64,000 nt of DNA from Pseudomonas yamanorum. Lineage in GTDB: Bacteria > Pseudomonadota > Gammaproteobacteria > Pseudomonadales > Pseudomonadaceae. The number at the start of each line of letters is the position of its first letter. Positions within the stretch are counted from its first letter, which is position 1. Under the pieces are notes generated by a model. The model had not been told where the DNA came from, did no database searches, and saw nothing but the letters and a program-made list of their open reading frames with translations. The position numbers were made by a program, and so were the translations under genes. The stretch lies in contig NZ_LT629793.1 of NCBI RefSeq assembly GCF_900105735.1, positions 248,001 to 312,000 on the forward strand. Reading direction: 5' to 3'. Below are positions 36,701 to 47,105 of this stretch, piece by piece.

Positions 36701-39700
36701 GACTCAACCGGCTCCAGGCGCGCGGGCTCTTTGCGCCAGCGCCGGCCAAGGCGGTCGAAATACAGGTAGATCACCGGAGTGGTAAACAGGGTCAACACCT
36801 GGCTCACCAGCAGCCCGCCAACCATCACCAGACCCAGGGGCTGACGCAGCTCCGCACCGGAACCGGTGGCGAGCATCAACGGCACCGCACCGAACAGCGC
36901 CGCCAGGGTAGTCATCAGGATCGGCCGGAAGCGCAACAGCGCCGCCTGGTAGATCGCGGTTTGCGGGTCCAGGCCCTGGTTGCGCTCAGCATCGAGGGCA
37001 AAGTCGATCATCATGATCGCGTTCTTCTTCACGATACCGATCAACAGGATGATGCCGATAATCGCGATCATCCCCAGGTCGTTGCCACTGAGCAGCAAGG
37101 CCAGCAAGGCACCCACCGCTGCCGAGGGCAAGGTCGAGAGAATGGTGATCGGGTGGATGTAGCTCTCATAGAGCACACCCAGCACGATGTACATGGTCAC
37201 CACCGCCGCCAGGATCAGCAGCAAGGTACTCGACAGCGAAGCCTCGAACGCCTGGGCTGCACCCTGGAACTGAGTCTGCACGCCGACGGGCATGCCGATG
37301 TCCTTCTGGGCCTGGTTGATCAGTTCCACACCCTTGCCCAGCGCCACGCCGGGGGCCAGGTTGAACGACATCATCACCGCCGGGAACTGGCCGATATGCG
37401 CAATTGCCAACTGGGCCTGGCGCTGTTCCACGTGGGCCAGGCTGGACAGCCGTACCTGGCCGCCGTCGGTGGTTTTCACATGGATCTGGTTCAGGGCGGC
37501 CGGGCCGAGGGTTTCCCCCGATTGGGCCTGCAGCACCACGCGGTACTGGCTGGCCTGGGTATAGATGGTGGAAATCTGCCGCTGGCCGAACGCGTCGTAC
37601 AGCGCATCAGTGATGGTCGAGACCGACACGCCAAGGCGCGAAGCCGCGTCGCGGTCGATCACCAGGTACACCTGCAGGCCTTTGTCCTGCAGGTCACTGG
37701 CGACGTCGGAGAGTTCCGGCAGTTGACTGAGGGCGTGCACCAGCTTGTCACTCCACAGCGCCAGCAGCTCGGCGTCCGGCGAGGACATGCTGAACTGGTA
37801 CTGGGTGCGGCTGACGCGGTCTTCAATGGTCAGGTCCTGCACCGGCTGCATGAACAGGCGGATACCCACCAGTTTGTCCAGCTCTGGTTGCAGGCGCGTG
37901 ATGATCTGTGCCGCGCTGAGGTCCCGTTCGCCGTGGGGCTTGAGGTTGATCAGCAGGCGGCCGCTGTTGAGGGTGGCGTTATCACCGTCCACCCCGATGT
38001 AGGACGACAGGCTCTCCACCGCCGGGTCTTCGAGGATGATCTTCGCCAGTTCCTGCTGGCGCTGGCTCATGGCCGCAAAGGAAATCGACTGCGGCGCTTC
38101 GGAAATGCCCTGGATCACGCCGGTGTCCTGCACCGGGAAGAAGCCCTTGGGCACGACCATGTACAACACCACGGTCAGGCCCAGGGTGGCGATGGCCACC
38201 AGCAAGGTCAGCGGCTGGTGCTTGAGCACCCACTGCAACTTGCGCCCGTAGGCTTCGATCAACCAGTCGATCCAGGCGCCGCTGGCCTTGTAGAAACGGC
38301 CCTGCTCTTCTTCCTTGGGTTCGCGCTTGAGCAAACGCGCGCACATCATTGGCGTCAGGGTCAGGGACACCACCAGGGAAATCAGGATCGCCACCGCCAG
38401 GGTGATGGCAAATTCACGGAACAAGCGCCCCACCACGTCGGCCATGAACAGCAGCGGGATCAATACCGCAATCAGCGACAGGGTCAGGGAAATCAGGGTG
38501 AACCCGATCTGCTTGGCGCCCTTGAGCGCGGCCGCCATGGGCGTCTCGCCTTCCTCGATATAGCGGGAAATGTTCTCCAGCATCACGATGGCGTCGTCCA
38601 CCACAAAACCGGTGGCGATGGTCAGGGCCATCAGCGTCAGGTTGTTGATGGAGAAACCGGCCAGGTACATCACGCCAAAGGTGCCCACCAGGGACAGTGG
38701 CACGGCAATGGACGGGATGATGGTCGCGCTGAAGCGGCGCAGGAACAGGAACGTCACCATCACCACCAGGGCAATGGCGATCAGCAATTCGTGTTGTACG
38801 TCCTTGACCGAGGCCCGGATGGTCTGGGTCCGGTCAGTGAGCACCGTCACGTCCAGGCCGGCCGGCAGGTTGTCGGTGATGCTCGGCAACAATGCCTTGA
38901 TCCGGTCCACCACTTCGATGACGTTGGCCCCGGGCTGGCGCTGAATGTTCAGCAAGACCGCCTGGTTTTCATTGGCCCAGGCCGCGAGGCGTTCGTTCTC
39001 GGCGCCGTCGACGATCTGCGCCACGTCCTTGAGCCGCAGCGGCGCGCCGTTGTTGTAGGCGAGGATCAGCTCGGCGTATTCCTTGGGCGAGACCAACTGG
39101 TCGTTGGCGTCGAGCATCGACACCCGCGTGGGGCCGTCAAAGTTACCCTTGGGCTGGTTGACGTTGGAGGCGGCGATCAGGGTGCGCACGTCCGACAGGT
39201 TCAGGCCGTTGGCCGCCAGGGCCTCGGGGTTGACCTTGATCCGCACCGCCTGGCGCTGGCCACCGGCGATGCTGACCATGCCGACGCCGCTGATCTGCGC
39301 GATTTTCTGCGCCATGCGCGTGTCGACCAGGTCGTTGAGCTTGGGCAGCAACATGGTCTTGGAGGTGATGGCCAGGGTCAGTACCGGGGTGTCCGCCGGG
39401 TTGACCTTGTTGTACACCGGCGGTGCCGGCAAGTCCTTGGGCAGCAGGTTGGTGGCGGCGTTGATCGCGGCCTGCACCTGTTGCTCGGCGACATCCATGT
39501 TGATGTCGAGGTTGAAACGCAGGGTCAGCACCGAGGCGCCGCCGGAGCTGGTGGACGCCATCTGGGTCAGGCCGGGCATTTGCCCGAACTGACGCTCCAG
39601 AGGCGCGGTCACCGCGCTGGTCATCACGTCCGGGCTGGCGCCGGGGTACAGGGTCATCACCCGGATGGTCGGGTAGTCCACCTGGGGCAAGGCCGAAACC

Positions 39701-39798
39701 GGCAACAGGCGATAAGCGATCGCCCCGGCCAGAACAATGGCCAGCATGCTCAGGGTAGTGGCTACCGGGCGAAGGATGAACAGCCGCGAGAGGTTCAT
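36697..39798 (-). CDS. muxB: RND efflux transporter subunit MuxB
   Basis: A 1033-residue RND transporter, the MdtB-like member of the pair. The N-terminus is [22 protein letters not shown], the porter loop is [23 protein letters not shown], and the TM4 aspartates are in [21 protein letters not shown]. The C-terminal half repeats the fold with [27 protein letters not shown]. It is clearly homologous to MuxC along the whole length, as expected for paralogues that assemble together. The ATG overlaps the muxA stop (ATGA), so the four genes are one coupled transcript. Confidence 0.92.
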   Translation of the reverse strand: MNLSRLFILRPVATTLSMLAIVLAGAIAYRLLPVSALPQVDYPTIRVMTLYPGASPDVMTSAVTAPLERQFGQMPGLTQMASTSSGGASVLTLRFNLDINMDVAEQQVQAAINAATNLLPKDLPAPPVYNKVNPADTPVLTLAITSKTMLLPKLNDLVDTRMAQKIAQISGVGMVSIAGGQRQAVRIKVNPEALAANGLNLSDVRTLIAASNVNQPKGNFDGPTRVSMLDANDQLVSPKEYAELILAYNNGAPLRLKDVAQIVDGAENERLAAWANENQAVLLNIQRQPGANVIEVVDRIKALLPSITDNLPAGLDVTVLTDRTQTIRASVKDVQHELLIAIALVVMVTFLFLRRFSATIIPSIAVPLSLVGTFGVMYLAGFSINNLTLMALTIATGFVVDDAIVMLENISRYIEEGETPMAAALKGAKQIGFTLISLTLSLIAVLIPLLFMADVVGRLFREFAITLAVAILISLVVSLTLTPMMCARLLKREPKEEEQGRFYKASGAWIDWLIEAYGRKLQWVLKHQPLTLLVAIATLGLTVVLYMVVPKGFFPVQDTGVIQGISEAPQSISFAAMSQRQQELAKIILEDPAVESLSSYIGVDGDNATLNSGRLLINLKPHGERDLSAAQIITRLQPELDKLVGIRLFMQPVQDLTIEDRVSRTQYQFSMSSPDAELLALWSDKLVHALSQLPELSDVASDLQDKGLQVYLVIDRDAASRLGVSVSTITDALYDAFGQRQISTIYTQASQYRVVLQAQSGETLGPAALNQIHVKTTDGGQVRLSSLAHVEQRQAQLAIAHIGQFPAVMMSFNLAPGVALGKGVELINQAQKDIGMPVGVQTQFQGAAQAFEASLSSTLLLILAAVVTMYIVLGVLYESYIHPITILSTLPSAAVGALLALLLSGNDLGMIAIIGIILLIGIVKKNAIMMIDFALDAERNQGLDPQTAIYQAALLRFRPILMTTLAALFGAVPLMLATGSGAELRQPLGLVMVGGLLVSQVLTLFTTPVIYLYFDRLGRRWRKEPARLEPVES

Positions 39799-41105
39799 GC
39801 GCCGCCCTTTTGCGCCTTGCCGGCATCAGCCGGGCCTTGCTGCGTCTTGGCTGCCGGCTGGCCCTGGAGGTGTTCGGTCGGCGTGGTCGGCACCTCAGTG
39901 CTGTCGTTGACCACTTCGATGTCGCTGCCGTCCTTCAGGCGGTCAGTGCCTTCCAGCACCACCCGGTCGCCGGCTGCCAAGCCTTGCTTGATCACGGTGT
40001 TGTCGCCGTCGGAGTCACCGATCACCAGCGGACGTACCTTGACCTTCTTGTCGCCATCGAGCACGTAGACGAAGGTGCCATTGTTGCCGAACTGAATCGC
40101 CGCCGATGGCGCCAGCACCACGTTATGCAGGGTGTCGGCCAGCAAGTGCACATTCACGAACTGGTTGGGGAACAGCGCCTGGTCCTTGTTATCGAAGCGC
40201 GCCTTGAATTTCAGGGTGCCGGTGGTGACGTCGATCTGGTTGTCCAGGCTCTGCAGCACGCCGTTGGCTTTAAGGGCCACGTCGCCGCGGTCCCAGGCTT
40301 CTACCGGCAGCTTGTTGCCGGCGTGATAACGCGCCAGCACGGTTTCCAGGGTGTTTTCCGGCAGCGTGAAGACCACGCTGATGGGTTGGGTCTGGGTGAT
40401 CACCGCCAGGAAGGTGGTGTCGTTGGCGGCGACGAGGTTGCCCACGTCCACCTGGCGCAGGCCGACACGCCCGGTAATCGGGGCGCGGATCTTGGTAAAT
40501 TCGAGGTTGAGCTTGGCGTCATCCACCGCGCCCTGGTTGGTCTTGACCGTGCCCTGGTACTGCAACACCAGCGCTTCGGCGGTGTCCAGGGTCTGCTTGG
40601 CGATACTGTCTTGGGCATACAGGTCGCGATAACGCTGCACGTCGACCTGGGCGTTTTTCAGCTGGGCCTGGTTCTGCAGCAACGTGCCCTGGGCCTGGAG
40701 CAAGGCATTCTGGTAACTGCGCGGGTCGATTTCCGCCAGCAAGTCACCTGCCTTGACCATCTGCCCTTCTTCAAAGGCGATCTTGACCAGCTCTCCCCCT
40801 ACCCGGCTGCGCACATTAATGGTGTTCAGTGCGGTGACCGTGCCCAGCGCCTTGTAGTACACCGGGAACTCACCCAGCACCGCAGGCGCCACACGCACCG
40901 GCACCGGGCCGGTAGAACCACCAAACCCCGGGCGCATCATGCCCGACTTGCCGGCATGCCCGGCGGGCTTCTTCTCGGCACTGTCTTTGTGGCTGCTGCC
41001 GGGCCAGAACTTCCAGCACAAGCCGGCAATGACCAGCAGCACGAGCAGGCCGAACAGCCAGCGGCGGGAGTGACGAGGGGTGGATTGCATGGAGTGATCA
41101 ACCAT
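39795..41105 (-). CDS. muxA: Membrane fusion protein MuxA
   Basis: A 436-residue periplasmic adaptor of the HlyD/MdtA family linking MuxBC to OpmB. One N-terminal membrane anchor ([21 protein letters not shown], about 14-34) lacks a lipobox. The lipoyl halves appear as [33 protein letters not shown] and [16 protein letters not shown], separated by an alpha-helical hairpin (about 130-195), followed by beta-barrel and membrane-proximal domains. The C-terminus is a Pro/Ala/Lys-rich tail (about 410-436). The start is uncertain by five codons (a second in-frame ATG at 41090); neither has a strong ribosome-binding site. It is first gene of the operon. Confidence 0.9.
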   Translation of the reverse strand: MVDHSMQSTPRHSRRWLFGLLVLLVIAGLCWKFWPGSSHKDSAEKKPAGHAGKSGMMRPGFGGSTGPVPVRVAPAVLGEFPVYYKALGTVTALNTINVRSRVGGELVKIAFEEGQMVKAGDLLAEIDPRSYQNALLQAQGTLLQNQAQLKNAQVDVQRYRDLYAQDSIAKQTLDTAEALVLQYQGTVKTNQGAVDDAKLNLEFTKIRAPITGRVGLRQVDVGNLVAANDTTFLAVITQTQPISVVFTLPENTLETVLARYHAGNKLPVEAWDRGDVALKANGVLQSLDNQIDVTTGTLKFKARFDNKDQALFPNQFVNVHLLADTLHNVVLAPSAAIQFGNNGTFVYVLDGDKKVKVRPLVIGDSDGDNTVIKQGLAAGDRVVLEGTDRLKDGSDIEVVNDSTEVPTTPTEHLQGQPAAKTQQGPADAGKAQKGGA

Positions 41106-41252
41106 TGGGCGCGAGAGCTTCTTCTTTGGGAGGCTGAAAGATAAGCACTGGAGCGCGTTAAGAAAAGCGCCTTTACCGGCTATTTACCTTGGATTACAAC
41201 TTTTAACTTCTGTGCTTAGTCCATTTGCTATCCGGCTAAGCATCTGAAGCAC

Positions 41253-41284
41253 AAATAAAAACGGCCTGGACTAGGCCAGGCCGT
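41253..41284 (-). terminator. Rho-independent terminator of tpx
   Basis: On the minus strand, ACGGCCTGG-CCTAGT-CCAGGCCGT forms a perfect 9-bp stem with a 6-base loop and is followed directly by TTTTATTTG. It lies about 50 bases after the tpx stop and before muxA, so it separates the two transcripts. Confidence 0.85.
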
Positions 41285-41335
41285 AATACTGCATCACGCG
41301 TGTTACTGCAAAACGACAGTAATGCGTAGTAACAG

Positions 41336-41836
41336 TTACTTCAAAACAGCCAGGGCCGCTTCGTAGTTCGGCTCTTGGCCGATTTCGCTGACCAGTTCGC
41401 TGTGCAGCACGTTGTCGTTCTCGTCCAGTACCACGACGGCACGGGCGGTCAGGCCTTTGAGCGGGCCATCAGCAATCGCAACACCGTAGTCGACAGCAAA
41501 GGCTGCCTCACGGAAGTCCGACAGGTTCTTCACGTTTTCCAGGCCTTCCGCACCGCAGAAACGCGCTTGGGCAAATGGCAGGTCGGTGGAGATGCACAAC
41601 ACTACGGTGTTGTTCACGTCGTTGACCTGGGCGTTGAACTTGCGAACCGAAGTGGCGCAGGTCGGGGTATCAACGCTTGGAAAAATGTTCAGCACTTTGC
41701 GCTTGCCGGCGAAAGTCGCCAGGGTCGCGTCAGACAGGTCGCCGGCAGTCAGGGTGAAGTCTGGCGCCTTGGCGCCGACTTTCGGCAAATCGCCTTCGAC
41801 CTGGACAGGGTTGCCTCGGAGGGTAACTTGAGCCAT
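41336..41836 (-). CDS. tpx: Thiol peroxidase (atypical 2-Cys peroxiredoxin)
   Basis: Tpx reduces H2O2 and alkyl hydroperoxides using thioredoxin. The ATG at 41836 has AGAAGGA upstream and gives the standard 166 residues starting [15 protein letters not shown]; the frame stays open upstream without a further ribosome-binding site. The peroxidatic Cys60 is in [14 protein letters not shown], and the resolving Cys94 in ARFCGAEG. These correspond to C61 and C95 of the E. coli enzyme. It is monocistronic, with its own terminator downstream. Confidence 0.95.
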   Translation of the reverse strand: MAQVTLRGNPVQVEGDLPKVGAKAPDFTLTAGDLSDATLATFAGKRKVLNIFPSVDTPTCATSVRKFNAQVNDVNNTVVLCISTDLPFAQARFCGAEGLENVKNLSDFREAAFAVDYGVAIADGPLKGLTARAVVVLDENDNVLHSELVSEIGQEPNYEAALAVLK

Positions 41837-42141
41837 GAACGGAATCCTTCTAGTGGTGGTAGTGAAACGAATTTCAGGTGCCGAAGTTAAACACAAAGTT
41901 CGATGGGCACCTATGGGCGGACGCAAATTGTTATGGAGCGCCCACGCAATAAGCGCAGGCACTCCACAGGCCCTGGTGACATTTCTCAAGCGTCGCACCC
42001 GCGCTTCACGCATCGTTTCGCAATAAATCCTGCCAGGCAGTCCTCGGAACCGTAGCGTACTCGTGAACGACACATCGAATGCCGTTGCAAGGACATCCAT
42101 CAACGGCCGTAGTCTTCCTAACGCCGCCTGAAGGATGCCTC
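41837..42141. other. Intergenic region between divergent tpx and toxin-like gene
   Basis: This 305-base stretch must hold the tpx promoter (minus strand) and the promoter of the toxin-like gene (plus strand). I see no convincing OxyR site, hairpin or repeat in it. The final bases carry CTGAAGGATGCCTC, a good ribosome-binding site for the ATG at 42142. Confidence 0.5.
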
Positions 42142-42271
42142 ATGAGAATTGCTGATTTGCGCCCCGCTGCCAACATATCCATACACCACGCACTCTCCGT
42201 CCAGCCGCAGTCGGCTGCTCTGAAAAATCACGCATCGAGCGGGCTCGTCCCCGGTTCCTCCGCAGAGCGAC
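42142..42271 (+). other. Probable displaced 5' coding segment of the toxin-like gene
   Basis: An ATG at 42142 with AAGGA six to seven bases upstream opens a frame starting MRIADLRPAANISIHHALS. It runs on out of frame with the large gene and ends at 42333. The large gene's own frame is closed by a TGA at 42221-42223, so any junction lies after that. A single extra base in the five-A run at 42223-42227, or near 42265, would join the two into one protein. N-termini of the form M-x-I-x-DLRPA fit proteins of this toxin group as I recall them. It could be a true frameshift, a sequencing indel, or an unrelated short frame. Confidence 0.45.
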
Positions 42272-45200
42272 GTGAATATTGTCAGCCTGGAAGACTCGAA
42301 AAACGCCAAGGCGATGGTAAAACAAGGCGATAGCGATATAGCAATCCAGTATGCCTTGGCCCTGGTGGATAAAGAGATAGCAGGAGACACTTCCGGACAG
42401 ATAAACCAAATCTCGACGAGCCTCTCCAACATCCCGCATGCTTCCTCGTTTGGCACGGCATGGTCGGCCTTCAATCTCGCACTGACAGCAGAACCGTTTG
42501 CAACCTTTGCCAAAAACAACAAAATTGATACTTCGATGTTCGACTGGTATCCACCCGCATCGATGCGCTGCTTGGTTGATGGGAAAACAACCTTTGCAGA
42601 CACCCTTCCTGGTTGGGAAGAAGCCGCCGCCAACCTTATAACCACAGCAAAATGGCTCTCACCAGACGGCGATACATTTCCGTTTTACGGCGAGAACAAA
42701 GTGCCTCTGGAGCTGCTCGGTAACTTTTACGGTCACGATCAGGGGCCCCGGGGGCCAAGGAAATTACCCTTGATCGGCGAAATACTGACGACCCGATCAT
42801 TTCCGGCTCATTCAGATTCAAAAAATCGGCAACACCAAAACGTTATCGAACGCCAACAGCAAGCAACAGAAACCATCGGAGCTGAGCTCAGCGGGAAAAT
42901 TTTGCCACCTATGCTGCCTGCTCAAACGGTAGCAACACAGGTTATTGAGGCGGATAAAGAAGTGGCGCAAATGAGCGCAACCGCGCTGCTGCTGCGAAGA
43001 AACGAAATACGACCTGCCGACGCAAGCCTAACGTCAGGCTACGTAATTACCCCCCCTGAGCGCTCCACTATCGGACAAACGATCAAAGCCTTTAACACAG
43101 CACTTCAGGCTGAGGAATTCCTGGATTTTGCGCGAAAAAAAAACGTCGATATTTCAACCGTGAACATTAGCCAGCCAGCGGGCGACCTGATGGTCCTTGA
43201 CCTGACAAACCGCGTTTTTCGCACGATCGCCACGGTCAACGATCAATCCGGATGGGCCCAGGTATCGTCCGAGATAAGGGCGCTGGCCAATCAACTGGGC
43301 AAGGGCACGAAGGAGCTCGTGTCCTATAACCCGGATGGCTCCATCTCCGTCATCAAAGCGCTGAGTTTTTATGGTGAGCATCTCCCCGCCGACACCCTGA
43401 AAGACGCTCTTACACGCAGCACTGCGCTCTATCATAAAGGCTTCCCCGCCTTGAACCGGGATACCCCTCCTGCCGACGAGAGCACGCGCGCGGTACAACA
43501 AGCACAGCTCGCCGCTATCCAGCAGCTCGAGAACGCAAGTACCGTTCAACCCGTCACGTCGGTGCTCGATAAAACGCCCGTCAACACCATCGACCCCGCA
43601 ACCAGTATCGCCAACAGCCTGTTTTCCGCGGCACCCAGCGTGTATTCGGCGGTCGCTTCATGGCTGGGCTTCTACGTCCAACGCACCGCCCATGGTGCAG
43701 GGGACCTGGACATCAACCACCTGAGCATTGGCATACTCAACCCGGAGAATCCCGGAGAACGCAAAGACATCCCGCTTATGCAGTACGCCATGGACGCGTT
43801 GAGCAACAGTAAATCACTGAGCATCCCCGCAGGCGCCAAATTGTTCGACACCCGCCCTGACCTTCTGGCACGTACCGGGACGCCAGGATACGTCCCCGTC
43901 CCTATCGATATGAACGCATTGAAGAATGAGTTGCTCCGTTTACCGACGCAACTGGAGACGATTTACAAAACGGCCACCCACGGTTACTGGAGGCAGCCCG
44001 CCTTCACTGCGCCTGCGGTCTATAGCGGCAGCCGTCAGTCATTGGTCAGCCGCCTCCTGCAAGACAATCTGCAGCGAGCTGGCCTCAAGCAGCCTGGGCT
44101 GGATGCCGAACAACGCAAAACCGTAGACATGGTCGTAAAGCATCCTGAAGGATCGACTCGTGCTGCCCCCCAGGACCCAAGCAGTTCTCCAGCCACTGTC
44201 TATCGCCTTACAAACGGGCCCGAGAACGAGGACACGCCCAACCTACTGATTCATCGCGCCCTGGCAGGACCCAATCGCGAGATTCTCTTGCTGGTGGAAC
44301 CCAGCGGCAAAATTACACCTTATGACTCCTGGGACGCCTTCGACCAAGCCGGCCACGTCAAGTCGGAGCTGACCGGCAATCCGTTCGATACCCAAGCCAG
44401 CATTATTATCGACGGTGAATTGGGCGACACGCTGTCCGTCAACCCATCTGCAGCGGATGCGCCGAGCCAGACTCAAGCAGCCGCTCAGCCGCCGGCCTGG
44501 GTAAATCAGGCCAACGACTCGCAACGCGTTGCCTTGCACCACCTGATGCTGGAGCTGACGGGCTTCGTGCAGCGCAACAAAGGGCAGTCGTACGACTACG
44601 CAATAGACGACCTGCGCACATTTGCCCAAAAGCAATTCGACGCACAACTGCCCAGCCCCAGGTCGTACAACACCTCGCAGATTGAAATTGAATTCAAGCC
44701 GACAGACGGCTCGCTGTTTGCCGGTTGGGGAGGCGGTATCTCGGCGGGCGTCGGTACCGTCGAACGAGTCAGAATGAGCATGACCGACATGCTCCTGCGC
44801 AATCTGTCGGGGTTGCCGGACGGGCAGATCGACGTCTATTACAAATCCGATGGCAAGCCAGGCACTGTGCGAATAACCGCACTTGAGGGTGAAGGCGTCC
44901 TCAAGAAGAAGGTTCAAGACGCTGACATCGGCAAGAAATACCCGGAGTTTCTCAAGCAAGAGTTGCTCGACGACCCCACAAAAAAAGCTCAGCGTCTCTC
45001 GTTGTTTGCCCAGCAGGTACCTATCGAGCTGAAGCTCCAGGCCCTGAAACTGGCAACAACAGGCGCATTCGGCTTCGACACCACGGGGTTCCGGTACGTT
45101 GAGCAAATACTTGATCCAACGCCGGGCACAAAAACCGTCGACGGCAAGGAGATCGTTATCCGGCCCCTGGCCTTTACGCGCGAGCCGGGTACAACACCTG

Positions 45201-47059
45201 ATGTTGTCAGCAACATGTACCTGATTGAACCCAAGGACAGCACCACCGGACCGCATATTCTGTATCGCCCGTTGAACACCACTGCGCAGTTGCTGCAGTT
45301 TCCAACCCGCCAGGCCTTGATGGAGGCCATTCAGAAGCCGAACCAGTTGCAAAAAGATATCCTCGCCTGGCTACCGGACGACGCGACCCGGAAGATCTAC
45401 AACAACGGCGGATTTAAAGAGCCTCACATCCGGCGCTTTACCATGGGCGACGACTTTGCGCCGCTGTCGACGCCCGCACCGCCCGTCCTCGCCACAGAAG
45501 GTCATGCTGCGACCCAGTTGCAGCAGGCGCTGAACTCTGGGCAATTGATTAATCGGTTGTACGAAGATAACGCGAATGGCCTGGCCAGCCTGGCCGATCA
45601 GCAGTCGGTCTCGAATGCTGAAAATCGCTGGGCATCTGCCAAAAGGGGCGGACTGCTGGTGCTCAACAGCGTGCTGCCTGTTCTGCGCGGCCCCCTCGCC
45701 TATATCGGCATAGCGATGCAGGCACTGGGCATTGGCCAAGATATAAATGCCCTGGCCAGCAAAGACGGAAAGAACAAAGAGGCGGCACTCGCCGATCTGT
45801 TGCTTAACCTGGCGACACTGTTTCTGCACTTTCGTGCACCATCGCCTGGCAATGCCTCGGAAACAAACGCCTCCCAGGAGGTGACAAGTGGCAGGCTCCT
45901 GCCACCAGAAACGTCATCACCTACGCAACCAACGTATCCAATACAGCTGGGAGGGCCGGTCACCAAGGTCGATGCCATCGAAGGGGAAATTCAAACGTTC
46001 GTGGACACCTACGACGGCGCCGAGCGTATCAATATCTTCGGACATGGCGAAGAGCCAAAACCTGGCCAACCCACAAAAATCGTCGGCGAGAATGGTGCAC
46101 TCTATTCAGCCCAGGAGATCTACGACAAGCTACTGGCCCGTGGGATCGACCTGAAAAAATACCGGAACATTCGCACCCTTTTCTGCTATTCGGCAGACGG
46201 TGGTACCCGGTCGTTCGCCAGCGACCTGCACACCATTACGGGCAAACCGGTTAAAGGTTTTGAGGGAACGGTAATTGCCAGCTACTCGGACAATAAATTC
46301 CCGGATGAAATATACGAAGACTTTTACGCCAGCTATAAAGCCGCGGATCAAAAAAATCTACCGATAAATGCTATTAAACAGCTTGCCAACAACGATCTGT
46401 ATGAATACTACGCCACGCAAGATATCTTTCCTGTGGTGATTAAAGAGCACGGCGATCCGATCCGAGTCAATTATGGAACGGCAGCAAAACCTGTCTGGGT
46501 TGATATGCCCATCAACTATCGGCCTGTCCGTGTGGGGCCACCGAAGGGAAGCGAACCGGTCCGTCCGAGCGTGGTCCCCCCAAAAGTCGAAGTGCTGATG
46601 GGCAACTCCCGTACTATCGAAGACAATAACTCGGTGCTCTCAACCGAAAGCTTGACCGACTGCTCCGCCCTGGTGGTGTTGACTGACTTGAAAGACGGGG
46701 TCTATCAAAAACGGACGTTGATGCATTTAACCGGCAGCAGCCTGGAGTTCGGCTTGCCCAATGAAGATACCGCCCAACTGATGGACGACCTGGATCAGTC
46801 TCTGGCCAGTGGCGGCAAGGTGATATTTGTCGGCGGTGTGAACTCCTCGTCCCGATTTGGCATGGGGATGGTCGTGGGCCAGGAATACAACGGAAAAAAA
46901 CCGCTTCTGGATATTCTTCAAAAGCCCGGCGTGGAGACTGTATTCGCGGGTTCCAGCGGTGTTGAGGTTAAACCGAACGGAACCTTCACGCTGGCAAAAG
47001 CCGGACCGGGTCTGTTCGACAGCACACTTTCCAAACAGGTGCTTGACTTCGCCGCATAA
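42272..47059 (+). CDS. Giant multidomain toxin-like protein with C80-like protease and CheD-like deamidase modules
   Basis: 1595 residues from a GTG with only a weak ribosome-binding site; the real start may be 42142 (see that entry). There is no signal peptide. Residues 55-155 and 262-380 are diverged copies of one module. The central region (about 540-1000, with NREILLLVEPSGKITPYDSW) resembles the DUF6543/dermonecrotic-toxin type of large Pseudomonas toxins. Residues about 1130-1195 are hydrophobic (VLPVLRGPLAYIGIAMQALG). Residues 1235-1345 look like a clan-CD cysteine protease: INIFGHGEE with His1258 and IRTLFCYSADGG with Cys1305. Residues 1450-1580 look like a CheD/CNF-type deamidase: DCSALVVLTD with Cys1464, LMHLTGSS with His1485, and then VIFVGG. 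Family assignments are by eye. Codon use is visibly more AT-rich than in neighbours. No immunity or secretion gene is adjacent. Confidence 0.6.
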   Translation: MNIVSLEDSKNAKAMVKQGDSDIAIQYALALVDKEIAGDTSGQINQISTSLSNIPHASSFGTAWSAFNLALTAEPFATFAKNNKIDTSMFDWYPPASMRCLVDGKTTFADTLPGWEEAAANLITTAKWLSPDGDTFPFYGENKVPLELLGNFYGHDQGPRGPRKLPLIGEILTTRSFPAHSDSKNRQHQNVIERQQQATETIGAELSGKILPPMLPAQTVATQVIEADKEVAQMSATALLLRRNEIRPADASLTSGYVITPPERSTIGQTIKAFNTALQAEEFLDFARKKNVDISTVNISQPAGDLMVLDLTNRVFRTIATVNDQSGWAQVSSEIRALANQLGKGTKELVSYNPDGSISVIKALSFYGEHLPADTLKDALTRSTALYHKGFPALNRDTPPADESTRAVQQAQLAAIQQLENASTVQPVTSVLDKTPVNTIDPATSIANSLFSAAPSVYSAVASWLGFYVQRTAHGAGDLDINHLSIGILNPENPGERKDIPLMQYAMDALSNSKSLSIPAGAKLFDTRPDLLARTGTPGYVPVPIDMNALKNELLRLPTQLETIYKTATHGYWRQPAFTAPAVYSGSRQSLVSRLLQDNLQRAGLKQPGLDAEQRKTVDMVVKHPEGSTRAAPQDPSSSPATVYRLTNGPENEDTPNLLIHRALAGPNREILLLVEPSGKITPYDSWDAFDQAGHVKSELTGNPFDTQASIIIDGELGDTLSVNPSAADAPSQTQAAAQPPAWVNQANDSQRVALHHLMLELTGFVQRNKGQSYDYAIDDLRTFAQKQFDAQLPSPRSYNTSQIEIEFKPTDGSLFAGWGGGISAGVGTVERVRMSMTDMLLRNLSGLPDGQIDVYYKSDGKPGTVRITALEGEGVLKKKVQDADIGKKYPEFLKQELLDDPTKKAQRLSLFAQQVPIELKLQALKLATTGAFGFDTTGFRYVEQILDPTPGTKTVDGKEIVIRPLAFTREPGTTPDVVSNMYLIEPKDSTTGPHILYRPLNTTAQLLQFPTRQALMEAIQKPNQLQKDILAWLPDDATRKIYNNGGFKEPHIRRFTMGDDFAPLSTPAPPVLATEGHAATQLQQALNSGQLINRLYEDNANGLASLADQQSVSNAENRWASAKRGGLLVLNSVLPVLRGPLAYIGIAMQALGIGQDINALASKDGKNKEAALADLLLNLATLFLHFRAPSPGNASETNASQEVTSGRLLPPETSSPTQPTYPIQLGGPVTKVDAIEGEIQTFVDTYDGAERINIFGHGEEPKPGQPTKIVGENGALYSAQEIYDKLLARGIDLKKYRNIRTLFCYSADGGTRSFASDLHTITGKPVKGFEGTVIASYSDNKFPDEIYEDFYASYKAADQKNLPINAIKQLANNDLYEYYATQDIFPVVIKEHGDPIRVNYGTAAKPVWVDMPINYRPVRVGPPKGSEPVRPSVVPPKVEVLMGNSRTIEDNNSVLSTESLTDCSALVVLTDLKDGVYQKRTLMHLTGSSLEFGLPNEDTAQLMDDLDQSLASGGKVIFVGGVNSSSRFGMGMVVGQEYNGKKPLLDILQKPGVETVFAGSSGVEVKPNGTFTLAKAGPGLFDSTLSKQVLDFAA
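42434..43411 (+). repeat. Internal duplication in the N-terminal part of the toxin-like protein
   Basis: Residues 55-155 (nt 42434-42736) and 262-380 (nt 43055-43411) share a pattern: A-F-N-x-A-L-x-A-E-x-F-x-x-F-A-+-+-x-x-[IV]-D-x-S near the start, a central W, then PDG and FYGE. Only protein-level similarity is visible, so the duplication is old. Confidence 0.65.
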
Positions 47060-47067
47060 GCGGCGCT

Positions 47068-47100
47068 CCCGCAAGAGCTGGCTGTGCCAGCCCTCGCGGG
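47068..47100. terminator. Imperfect hairpin between convergent genes
   Basis: CCCGCAAGAGCTGGC and GCCAGCCCTCGCGGG pair with two mismatches around TGT, ten bases after the toxin-like gene's stop and just before the stop of the convergent rhodanese-lyase gene. There is no T-run; it could be a weak bidirectional terminator. Confidence 0.4.
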
Positions 47101-47105
47101 CAACG

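Noticed and set aside
36961-40068. 1035-codon plus-strand open frame opposite muxB and muxA
   Set aside because: Shadow of the RND genes; the translation is His/Gln/Arg-rich and has no membrane segments or family motifs.
42142-47059. Type VI secretion or Rhs/contact-dependent inhibition locus
   Set aside because: No VgrG, Hcp, PAAR, Rhs repeats, CdiB or candidate immunity gene lies next to the toxin-like gene.
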